12,277 nucleotides of DNA from an uncultured Lachnospiraceae bacterium (lineage in GTDB: Bacteria; Bacillota; Clostridia; Lachnospirales; Lachnospiraceae). The position numbers were made by a program, and so were the translations under genes. Of the stretch, positions 5,815 through 12,277 are shown one piece after another; positions within the stretch are counted from its first letter, which is position 1, and every line of letters starts with the position of its first letter. Location: the NCBI GenBank assembly GCA_910586275.1, contig CAJUIM010000114.1:1-12277 (forward strand), read 5' to 3'. The notes below the pieces were generated by a model. The model was not told the DNA's origin and did not search any database. It saw only the letters and a list, made by a program, of their open reading frames with translations.

Positions 5815-7490
5815 TTTTCCTGATTCATATCTGTTTCGTCAAATGCTTCGCTGATCGGCGCCCCTGCCGGAACCATAGGAAATACCTTGTCGTCCTCGGG
5901 AATCACGCATTCAATCAGTACCGGTGCTTTCAGCGCAAGTGCCTTTTCGATTGCCGGCGCCACTTCCTCTTTTGCCGTCACTCTGATTGCCTCGCAGCCC
6001 AGGCCCTCCGCCACTTTGCAGAAATCCACTTTGTCATTCAGCACGGTCTGGGAATATCTCTGCCCGTAAAACAACGTCTGCCACTGCCGTACCATGCCCA
6101 GCACATGATTGTTTATGACAATCTGAATAATAGGGATATTATATCTGCTGGCTGTGGCCAGTTCATTCATATTCATGCGGAAGCATCCGTCTCCCGCAAT
6201 GTTGACACAGACTTTATCCGGTTTTCCCATTTTTGCGCCGATGCAGGCTCCTAATCCATAACCCATCGTTCCAAGCCCGCCGGAGCTTAAAAATGTCCTT
6301 GGGCAGGAATATTTGTAATACTGTGCCGCCCACATCTGATGCTGCCCCACATCCGTAGTGACAATCGCCTGTCCTTGCGTGATACGGTCCAGTTCTTCTA
6401 TGACATAAGGGCAGGAAAGTCCGTTTCCGTCATAGTTCAGCGGATATTTCTCCTTTAGCTCCTGTATATGCGCCACCCATTCTTCATGTCTCATCTGAGG
6501 CAGCTTCTCATTCAGCACCGTCAGGATTTCCTTCAGATCGCCCACGACGGAAGCATCGGTACGGATATTTTTATTGATTTCCGCCGCATCGATATCAATA
6601 TGCAGCACTTTCGCATTGCTCGCAAACTTTCCCGGGTTTCCCACTACCCGGTCGGAAAATCTGGCACCCAATGCCACCAGCAGATCACATTCGCTGACGC
6701 CGAAGTTAGAAGTCTTTGTCCCATGCATGCCGATCATGCCGGTGTAAAGCGCATCATGCCCGTCAAATGCCCCTTTCCCCATCAATGTATCGCAGACCGG
6801 CGCATCCAGCTTCTTGGCAAAGGCCGTCACTTCTTCCGCCGCCTCCGAAATCACCGCGCCGCCGCCCACATAAACGAAAGGCTTCTCCGCCGCCCGAATC
6901 AGTTCCAATGCCAATTCAATATCCGTCTCCGTGTATTTTCTCATCTTGGGTTCCGTCCGAGGCACTGTCCGTACATATTCACAGCTGTTTGCCGTCACAT
7001 CCTTCGTGATGTCCACCAGCACCGGTCCCGGCCGGCCGCTTCCGGCTATTTTAAATGCCTTGCGCAATGTTTCCGCCAATATATTCACATCTTTCACAAT
7101 ATAACCGTGCTTTGTAATGGGCATGGTCACGCCGGCAATATCTACCTCCTGAAACGAGTCTTTCCCTAACAGAGGAAGGTTCACATTACAGGTAATTGCC
7201 ACCATCGGCACGGAATCCATATATGCCGTGGCAATGCCCGTCACCAGATTCGTCGCCCCCGGCCCGCTGGTAGCCAGACAGACACCTACTTTTCCCGTGG
7301 CTCTTGCATAACCGTCCGCCGCATGGGCAGCCCCCTGCTCATGGGACGTCAAAATATGTGTAATCTCATCGCTATGCTTATATAATGCATCATATACGTT
7401 TAAAATGGTTCCTCCCGGATAGCCGAACACCGTATCTACGCCCTGCTCCTTTAAACATTCTACTACTATTTCCGCGCCTGTAAGCTGCAT
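5811..7490 (-). CDS. ilvB: Acetolactate synthase, large (catalytic) subunit
   Basis: This 559-residue thiamine diphosphate enzyme condenses two pyruvates to acetolactate, or pyruvate with 2-oxobutyrate, the first common step of valine and isoleucine synthesis. The catalytic Glu51 lies in SHEQGAAHAADG (49-60). DSFQEVDIAG (111-120) and LGMVRQWQ (464-471) are typical of biosynthetic acetohydroxyacid synthases. The thiamine diphosphate motif starts at GDG (433-435) and ends at the Asn pair 460-461. The length is normal. GAGGAGGAAAGGA precedes the ATG. The gene starts 56 bases after ilvD and overlaps the transpeptidase start by 4 bases. The regulatory small subunit IlvN, often next to ilvB, is not here. 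A catabolic AlsS is less likely, given the ilvD and leuB neighbours. Confidence 0.95.
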   Translation of the reverse strand: MQLTGAEIVVECLKEQGVDTVFGYPGGTILNVYDALYKHSDEITHILTSHEQGAAHAADGYARATGKVGVCLATSGPGATNLVTGIATAYMDSVPMVAITCNVNLPLLGKDSFQEVDIAGVTMPITKHGYIVKDVNILAETLRKAFKIAGSGRPGPVLVDITKDVTANSCEYVRTVPRTEPKMRKYTETDIELALELIRAAEKPFVYVGGGAVISEAAEEVTAFAKKLDAPVCDTLMGKGAFDGHDALYTGMIGMHGTKTSNFGVSECDLLVALGARFSDRVVGNPGKFASNAKVLHIDIDAAEINKNIRTDASVVGDLKEILTVLNEKLPQMRHEEWVAHIQELKEKYPLNYDGNGLSCPYVIEELDRITQGQAIVTTDVGQHQMWAAQYYKYSCPRTFLSSGGLGTMGYGLGACIGAKMGKPDKVCVNIAGDGCFRMNMNELATASRYNIPIIQIVINNHVLGMVRQWQTLFYGQRYSQTVLNDKVDFCKVAEGLGCEAIRVTAKEEVAPAIEKALALKAPVLIECVIPEDDKVFPMVPAGAPISEAFDETDMNQEK

Positions 7491-7546
7491 TGTCCTTTCC
7501 TCCTCGCTTCCTCCTTCAGACAGGTATCAAGTCTCTTTCCTATTCT

Positions 7547-9217
7547 TTATCTTTGAGGCACTTCCAGAATAGCCCCCCTGTTGCCGCTGGTCACCAACTC
7601 CCGGTAACGTGCCAGATAGCCCGTGGTGATTTCCGGCTCCCTAGGCTGCCATTTCTCTCTGCGCTTCCCAAGTTCCTCGTCCGATACTTTCATCTGTATC
7701 GTATTCTCCGGTATATTGATACAGATCACATCTCCTTCTTCCACCAATGCAATGGGGCCGCCCACTGCCGCCTCCGGCGATACATGGCCGATGGAAGCCC
7801 CTCTGGAGGCACCCGAAAAACGTCCGTCCGTAATCAATGCCACGCTGGCGCCCAAGCCCATTCCTGCTATGGCCGATGTGGGATTCAGCATCTCCCTCAT
7901 GCCCGGCCCGCCTTTCGGACCCTCATATCGGATGACTACCACATCCCCTGCCACGATTTTCCCGCCTTTAATTGCCTCGATGGCATCTTCCTCACAGTCA
8001 AATACCCTTGCCGGCCCTTCATGCACCATCATCTCGGGCACTACCGCGGAACGTTTCACCACACAGGAATCCGGAGCCAAATTGCCTTTCAATACCGCAA
8101 TGCCGCCGGTTTCGCTGTACGGATTCTCAATGGGGCGGATAACTTCCGGATTCTTATTGAGACATCCGGCAATGTTCTCGCCCACAGTCTTCCCCGTTAC
8201 CGTCATCAGGTCCGTATATAATAAATTCTTCTTATTCAGTTCATTCATAACCGCATAGATGCCGCCCGCTTCGTTCAGATCCTCCATATAGGTAGGGCCT
8301 GCCGGCGCCAAATGACAGAGGTTGGGAGTCTCTGCGGAAAGCTTGTTGGCCACATCCAAATCCAAGTCTACTCCGGCTTCATGGGCAATGGCCGGAAGAT
8401 GGAGCATGGAGTTGGTAGAACAGCCCAACGCCATATCCATGCGCAGGGCATTGAGGAACGCTTTCTCCGTCATAATATCCCTAGGCTTAATATCCTTCTC
8501 TACCAATTCCATAATCTTCATGCCCGCATGCTTTGCCAAACGGATACGTTCCGAATAGACCGCAGGGATTGTGCCGTTCCCCTTCAGCCCCATGCCCAAA
8601 GCCTCCGTCAGGCAGTTCATGGAATTGGCCGTATACATGCCGGAACAGGAGCCGCAGGTAGGGCATACTTTTTCTTCAAATTCACACAGTTCCTCCATGC
8701 TCATACTCCCTGCAGCCACGCTGCCTACCGCCTCGAACATGGAAGAAAGGCTTCTCTTCTCTCCCTTCACACGCCCTGCCAGCATAGGACCTCCCGAGCA
8801 GAAAATCGTAGGGATATTCAGCCGTGCCGCCGCCATCAGCAGCCCGGGCACATTCTTGTCGCAGTTGGGCACCATCACCAGACCGTCAAATCCGTGTGCC
8901 AAAGCCATGCACTCCGTGCTGTCCGCGATCAGATCCCTGGTCACAAGGGAATATTTCATCCCGATATGCCCCATGGCAATGCCGTCACAGACTGCAATGG
9001 CCGGGAAAACCACCGGCATGCCGCCTGCCATGGCCACTCCCATCCTGACTGCATCCACTATTTTATCCAAATTCATATGTCCCGGCACGATTTCATTGTA
9101 GGAACTGACAATGCCGATCATCGGTCTCCTTCTCTCTTCTTCGGTATACCCCAATGCATTGAACAGACTCCTATGCGGTGCCTGCTGTGTACCTGTCTTT
9201 ACAGAATCGCTTCTCAT
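7547..9217 (-). CDS. ilvD: Dihydroxy-acid dehydratase
   Basis: This 556-residue iron-sulfur enzyme dehydrates 2,3-dihydroxy-isovalerate and its methylvalerate homologue to the 2-oxo acids in valine and isoleucine synthesis. PNCDKNVPG (117-125, Cys119) and CPTCGSCSGM (185-194) match the family's cluster-binding regions, and ALITDGRFSGAS near residues 450-475 matches the second IlvD/Edd signature. The first loop reads SSYNEIVPGH, without the Cys found in the [2Fe-2S] plant-type enzymes. That resembles the oxygen-labile E. coli type and would suit an anaerobe (inference). I start at the ATG at 9217, with AGGAG 8 bases upstream, giving the family length. The longer in-frame start at 9256 has no comparable site. 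It lies 99 bases after the membrane glycosyltransferase gene and 56 bases before ilvB. The related 6-phosphogluconate dehydratase is less likely in this context. Confidence 0.95.
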   Translation of the reverse strand: MRSDSVKTGTQQAPHRSLFNALGYTEEERRRPMIGIVSSYNEIVPGHMNLDKIVDAVRMGVAMAGGMPVVFPAIAVCDGIAMGHIGMKYSLVTRDLIADSTECMALAHGFDGLVMVPNCDKNVPGLLMAAARLNIPTIFCSGGPMLAGRVKGEKRSLSSMFEAVGSVAAGSMSMEELCEFEEKVCPTCGSCSGMYTANSMNCLTEALGMGLKGNGTIPAVYSERIRLAKHAGMKIMELVEKDIKPRDIMTEKAFLNALRMDMALGCSTNSMLHLPAIAHEAGVDLDLDVANKLSAETPNLCHLAPAGPTYMEDLNEAGGIYAVMNELNKKNLLYTDLMTVTGKTVGENIAGCLNKNPEVIRPIENPYSETGGIAVLKGNLAPDSCVVKRSAVVPEMMVHEGPARVFDCEEDAIEAIKGGKIVAGDVVVIRYEGPKGGPGMREMLNPTSAIAGMGLGASVALITDGRFSGASRGASIGHVSPEAAVGGPIALVEEGDVICINIPENTIQMKVSDEELGKRREKWQPREPEITTGYLARYRELVTSGNRGAILEVPQR

Positions 9218-9316
9218 TTTCTTCTCTCCTTCTCTGCCGTCCCGCATCCGCAGCACGATGTTTGTCTCATATCCGCTCCCTGCTCTTCCCTTCCAATGAG
9301 CCGCTCAGGTTTTGCG

Positions 9317-10942
9317 TCATTTTACATATACAATATATTCTTTGTTCTCATACAAAGGCTCCATCCCGTTTATATACTCCCACGGAACAGAGTCATAACT
9401 CTGGTAAAACTCCCACCGGTTAGCCTCCGGCTGCTCCATTTCCCGATGAATCAATACCAAATCGGAACCTTCTATCTGCATGTTGCCGCACGCAATGCCA
9501 AAACAGAATTTCAGCAGATACTGTTGATAGCAGTCCGTCACGCAAAGGGTTGCCCGTTCCTCCACGGCAGCATGCTCCAAAGCATCTTTTGCATAATATT
9601 CCGTCATGCCATACTCATTATTATAATCTCCGGACAGCAGCAATGCAAGCGAGGAGAATCCAAATACCGCTGCCAGTATTTTCAATTTCCCGTCCTTGGC
9701 ATTTACAAAAAAGCGTTCTATTCCCTTGCGGGATCCTATCCTATATGTTTCCGCCCTTTTCCTCCACGCTTCCCTTCCGAACACGGCCAGTGCCTGAAGC
9801 ATGGCGGTAAGCAGAAGTGCCAAAGGAATACCCATATAAGAAAACACCCGGAAATACGGCAGTTTACATTGTACGGCCAAAATCACCGGCGTAAATACCA
9901 TCATGCCCGCAAGCAGCACGGAGAGAAAAACCTGCTCCTGTCTGCAAGCCTGCCGGTAGGCATGGATCCCGGCAGCCACTGTCCCGATTATTCCCACTGC
10001 TATGACAGCCATCAGGAGCAGCCCCCGGCCGGAATAAAAGTAATCCAGCAGAGAGCGTATCCATACGGCAAACGCGGCAGCATACCCTTCCCGTTCCACG
10101 CTCTGTATATAAGGAGAAGCCAGCATATAATCAATCCCTGTCTTCATAGCCTGAAAAGGCGCCGACAGAATAATGGACACATGCCCCCTTCCGTAATAAG
10201 CGCCCCCTTCCGCTTTGCTCAGCAAATTGGAACCGATTGCCAGCCAAATAACGCCATATAAAACAACCGTATGCAGTGCCGCCGCCACGCTGACCGCAAT
10301 CAGCCGCAGCAATTTCTTTGTCTTCCGGCATAAAAGCAGAAACAGCCCTCCGATGATACATATCGGCAGCACCCAGTAGACACTGCTTGGCAGCACATAC
10401 AGACCAAGCGTCAGCGACAGAGAAAATATTATGTAATATTTTCTCTCGGCCCGCCATCCCTTTTCCTGCCCAAGCCCGATCTGCTGCAGCATCAGAATGG
10501 CCGTAAGACAGCAGCAGGCCGCCAACGTATACCCCCTTCCCTGCACTGCCAGCTGATTCACCAGATTCATGCAGGAATACAATGCCACGCAGGCAAAACT
10601 CCATCCCCGGCTCAGATGCCTCTTTCCTACCTTATACAGCAGAACAAGATTGGCCAATGCACAGAGATAAGAAACTCCCCTCAGGCCTATATAAGGATTG
10701 CCGAACCAGTCCAGAAAGGCTGAAAGCACGGAATAGCCCACATGGTTATTGGGCAGGGGCCAATGGATTGCCGCATATACCGGTCCCCTGCTGATAAAGT
10801 AATAATAAGTATATAATTCATCGTACCACGGTGTCAAGGCAAACATCCTGACGCCATAGTATACCGCCATCCAGAGAAACCAAAGCGCAAAAAGGCAGTT
10901 TTCCCTATCCCGCAGTTTTGCGCCTAACTTCTTTGCACCCAT
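9317..10942 (-). CDS. Multi-membrane GT-C type glycosyltransferase-like protein
   Basis: This 541-residue protein has many hydrophobic segments (roughly ten, from about residue 17 to 455) and ends in a soluble part of about 80 residues. After the first membrane segment comes PWYDELYTYYYF with the acidic pair Asp41-Glu42, then HWPLPNNHVGY (60-70). An acidic motif in the first outer loop is typical of GT-C enzymes such as the family 39/ArnT-like group, which move sugars from lipid-phosphate carriers to acceptors outside the membrane. The sugar and acceptor cannot be told. The ATG lies 6 bases after the leuB stop, with only a weak ribosome binding site (AAGAAGAG), so translation is probably coupled to leuB. 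ilvD follows after 99 bases. Its place between leuB and ilvD gives no obvious metabolic link. Confidence 0.75.
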   Translation of the reverse strand: MGAKKLGAKLRDRENCLFALWFLWMAVYYGVRMFALTPWYDELYTYYYFISRGPVYAAIHWPLPNNHVGYSVLSAFLDWFGNPYIGLRGVSYLCALANLVLLYKVGKRHLSRGWSFACVALYSCMNLVNQLAVQGRGYTLAACCCLTAILMLQQIGLGQEKGWRAERKYYIIFSLSLTLGLYVLPSSVYWVLPICIIGGLFLLLCRKTKKLLRLIAVSVAAALHTVVLYGVIWLAIGSNLLSKAEGGAYYGRGHVSIILSAPFQAMKTGIDYMLASPYIQSVEREGYAAAFAVWIRSLLDYFYSGRGLLLMAVIAVGIIGTVAAGIHAYRQACRQEQVFLSVLLAGMMVFTPVILAVQCKLPYFRVFSYMGIPLALLLTAMLQALAVFGREAWRKRAETYRIGSRKGIERFFVNAKDGKLKILAAVFGFSSLALLLSGDYNNEYGMTEYYAKDALEHAAVEERATLCVTDCYQQYLLKFCFGIACGNMQIEGSDLVLIHREMEQPEANRWEFYQSYDSVPWEYINGMEPLYENKEYIVYVK

Positions 10943-10948
10943 CTCTTC

Positions 10949-12034
10949 TTACCGGATTCTTTCCGCAAGCAAGTCGCCCATGCGGGAACAGGAAACCTGC
11001 TCACATCCTGCCGACATAATGTCACCTGTCCGGCAGCCTTCCTTCAGCACTTCCTTTACCGCAGTCTCTATGGCATCCGCTTCCTTATCCAAATCAAAAG
11101 AATATCGGAGCATCATGGCCGCGGACAGCACTGTGGCAATAGGATTCGCAATGTCCTTCCCTGCAATATCCGGCGCGGAACCATGGCTTGGCTCATACAG
11201 CCCGAATTTCGTGTCGTTCAGCGAAGCCGAAGCCAGCATTCCGATAGATCCTGTCACCATGCTGGCCTCATCGGAAAGTATATCCCCAAACATATTTTCC
11301 GTGAGAATCACGTCAAACTGTGCCGGATCTTTTACCAGCTGCATGGCACAGTTATCCACTAACATATGCTCCAAGGCAACTTCCGGGTAATCTTTGGCCA
11401 CCTCTTCCACCACGCTTCTCCAAAGCCTGGAAGAATCCAATACATTGGCCTTATCCACGCTGGTCACTTTCTTCCTTCTCTTTCTTGCAATGTCAAAACC
11501 TTTCACGGCAATCCGGCGGATTTCCTTTTCATCGTAAGTCAGGGTATCCACTGCCTTCCTTACCCCGTTTTCCTCCACCGTCCTACGTTCCCCAAAGTAC
11601 AGCCCTCCTGTAAGTTCCCGCATAATCAGCATGTCAAAGCCCTTCTCGCTGATTTCCGGCTTCAGGGGACAGGCTTCTGCCAACTCCTCATACAGCACTG
11701 CCGGACGTAGGTTGGCAAACAGGTTCAAGGCTTTCCGTATGGCAAGCAGCCCTGCTTCCGGCCTTAAATTGGGAGGCAGCTGATACCAAGGCGAAGTCGT
11801 AGTGTCCCCGCCTATGGAACCCATCAGCACCGCATCGGCCGCCTTTGCCGTTTCCACCGCTTCCTCCGTCAGAGGAACCCCGTGTACGTCAATGGATGCC
11901 CCGCCCATGAGAATATCCGTATAATTTATTTGATGCCCATAGCATTTTGCTACTTTATTCAGTACTTTTTTTGCTTCCCGGACGATTTCCGGCCCGATGC
12001 CGTCCCCCGGAATACATGTAATATTAAGTTCCAT
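10949..12034 (-). CDS. leuB: 3-isopropylmalate dehydrogenase
   Basis: This 361-residue cytoplasmic enzyme oxidatively decarboxylates 3-isopropylmalate to 2-oxoisocaproate with NAD in leucine synthesis. The protein opens with the family motif PGDGIGPEI (9-17). The substrate arginines are Arg100, Arg110 and Arg139. Tyr146 (LYFGER) and Lys195 (VDKANVL) are the catalytic pair, and Asp227, Asp251 and Asp255 bind the metal. NMFGDILSDEASM (247-259) is the isocitrate/isopropylmalate dehydrogenase signature, and GSAPDIAGKDIANP (285-298) contacts NAD. I start at the ATG at 12034. A GTG at 12046 is in frame but overlaps the GGGAG that should serve as the ribosome binding site. A promoter lies upstream, and the glycosyltransferase gene follows after 6 bases. 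leuC and leuD, the usual partners, are not in the window. Tartrate or isocitrate dehydrogenase are less likely, given the motifs and the ilv genes. Confidence 0.95.
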   Translation of the reverse strand: MELNITCIPGDGIGPEIVREAKKVLNKVAKCYGHQINYTDILMGGASIDVHGVPLTEEAVETAKAADAVLMGSIGGDTTTSPWYQLPPNLRPEAGLLAIRKALNLFANLRPAVLYEELAEACPLKPEISEKGFDMLIMRELTGGLYFGERRTVEENGVRKAVDTLTYDEKEIRRIAVKGFDIARKRRKKVTSVDKANVLDSSRLWRSVVEEVAKDYPEVALEHMLVDNCAMQLVKDPAQFDVILTENMFGDILSDEASMVTGSIGMLASASLNDTKFGLYEPSHGSAPDIAGKDIANPIATVLSAAMMLRYSFDLDKEADAIETAVKEVLKEGCRTGDIMSAGCEQVSCSRMGDLLAERIR

Positions 12035-12102
12035 ATCCGATCTCACTCCCTTAAATTTTTATCTGCTCTTTCTTGCAGTACAGCATAAAAGCCTGCTTTT
12101 AC

Positions 12103-12116
12103 TATCATATATGATA
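12103..12116. promoter_or_regulatory. 14-bp palindrome overlapping the -10 box, possible operator
   Basis: TATCATATATGATA is a perfect inverted repeat covering the -10 hexamer. A repressor binding here would block the promoter. The sequence is very AT-rich and partly dictated by the -10 box itself, so it may be chance. I cannot name a regulator. Confidence 0.35.
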
Positions 12117-12132
12117 ACGAAGCAAAATTCAA
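12104..12132 (-). promoter_or_regulatory. Predicted sigma-A promoter of leuB and the downstream ilv genes
   Basis: On the minus strand TTGAAT (12127-12132) and TATGAT (12104-12109) are exactly 17 bases apart. Transcription would start near 12097, giving a leader of about 60 nt before the leuB ATG. The -10 hexamer lies inside a 14-bp perfect palindrome, which is a plausible operator. This is the only strong promoter I see for the leuB-to-transpeptidase block. Confidence 0.7.
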
Positions 12133-12148
12133 GTAGTTTACTTTTGAT

Positions 12149-12263
12149 TGCACGGAAATCCGTAACAGTTCAGCCTGAATGTAATGTTGGGAGGCGGACG
12201 CCCGTGCGCGAGTTTTTTTAGCGGCCGGCAGCAGCGGAACTGCCTGTCCCGGTTTTCCGTGCA
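12149..12263. repeat. Inverted repeat upstream of the leuB promoter
   Basis: Positions 12149-12162 and 12250-12263 are complementary at 13 of 14 bases (TGCACGGAAA against TTTCCGTGCA, then a mismatch, then three more pairs), with 87 bases between them. The pair lies upstream of the predicted transcription start. It is therefore either the boundary of another dispersed element or the structured end of an upstream transcription unit. Confidence 0.5.
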
Positions 12264-12277
12264 CTTTTTTCGGCCGG
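12202..12277. repeat. Imperfect direct repeat at the window edge
   Basis: The segment 12202-12228 (CCGTGC, T-run, CGGCCGG) recurs in shorter form at 12257-12277 with the same order: CCGTGC, six T residues, CGGCCGG. The second copy touches the end of the window. It may belong to the same element as the inverted repeat at 12149-12263. I do not recognise it. Confidence 0.4.

Larger units (their letters stand above)
12035..12277. other. Region upstream of leuB, no gene
   Basis: These 243 bases hold the leuB promoter and leader plus two repeat structures near the window edge. I see no convincing coding sequence. No T-box hallmark is present, although many Firmicute leu and ilv operons carry one. 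The end of the preceding gene, if any, lies outside the window. Confidence 0.6.

Noticed and set aside
9297..9307. Small palindrome TGAGCCGCTCA between the glycosyltransferase gene and ilvD
   Set aside because: Too short and without a T-run. No promoter elements nearby support a regulatory role.
8312..10261. 649-codon open frame on the plus strand
   Set aside because: It lies antisense to ilvD and the glycosyltransferase gene, has His/Cys/Arg-rich composition typical of a shadow frame, and shows no family motif. The minus-strand frames carry clear motifs.
12043..12264. 73-codon open frame on the minus strand upstream of leuB
   Set aside because: It overlaps the predicted promoter, leader and ribosome binding site of leuB, and its composition is not protein-like.
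12035..12277. T-box or leader-peptide attenuator for leuB
   Set aside because: No T-box consensus, no short leader frame rich in Leu/Ile/Val codons, and no terminator-type hairpin between the predicted start and the leuB ATG.

Overview
The window reads as chromosomal DNA from a Gram-positive anaerobe of the class Clostridia, most likely a Lachnospiraceae-type gut bacterium. This is inferred from the style of the proteins: a short SerA ending in an ACT domain, an IlvD of the oxygen-labile type, a YkuD L,D-transpeptidase with PG_binding_4-like domains, and strong GGAGG-type ribosome binding sites. No sequence search was possible. All nine genes I support lie on the minus strand, so transcription runs from high to low coordinates.

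Region A (12277 to 4075) is a branched-chain amino acid block with two envelope genes inserted. It begins with a good promoter (TTGAAT-17-TATGAT, 12104-12132). Then come leuB, a GT-C-type multi-membrane glycosyltransferase-like gene, ilvD, ilvB and a YkuD L,D-transpeptidase that overlaps the ilvB stop codon by 4 bases. IlvB, IlvD and LeuB catalyse steps of valine, isoleucine and leucine synthesis. The glycosyltransferase and transpeptidase would act on cell-surface glycans and peptidoglycan. No ilvN, ilvC, leuA, leuC or leuD is in the window, and I see no T-box leader.

Region B (about 4074 to 1551) is the serine operon: a promoter (TTGACG-17-TAAAAT), serC (GTG start), serA, and a clear intrinsic terminator. 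SerA and SerC catalyse the first two steps from 3-phosphoglycerate to serine.

Region C (1551 to 1) is the unusual part. A two-gene unit (a DUF2200 protein and an unrecognised 241-residue protein with a possible Cys-His-Asn peptidase pattern) is bracketed by two related palindromic elements. Copy 2 (1442-1533) is a 29-bp perfect inverted repeat around a 34-nt loop, flanked by an exact 8-bp direct repeat (TAGGGCAG), as expected for a transposed MITE-like element. Copy 1 (1-203) is larger, with arms of about 62 nt and a spacer that also folds. The two copies share a 47-nt core (43 of 47 identical). Their outer arms differ in sequence, yet each copy stays fully self-complementary in its outer arms. 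This is the best candidate in the window for something undescribed.
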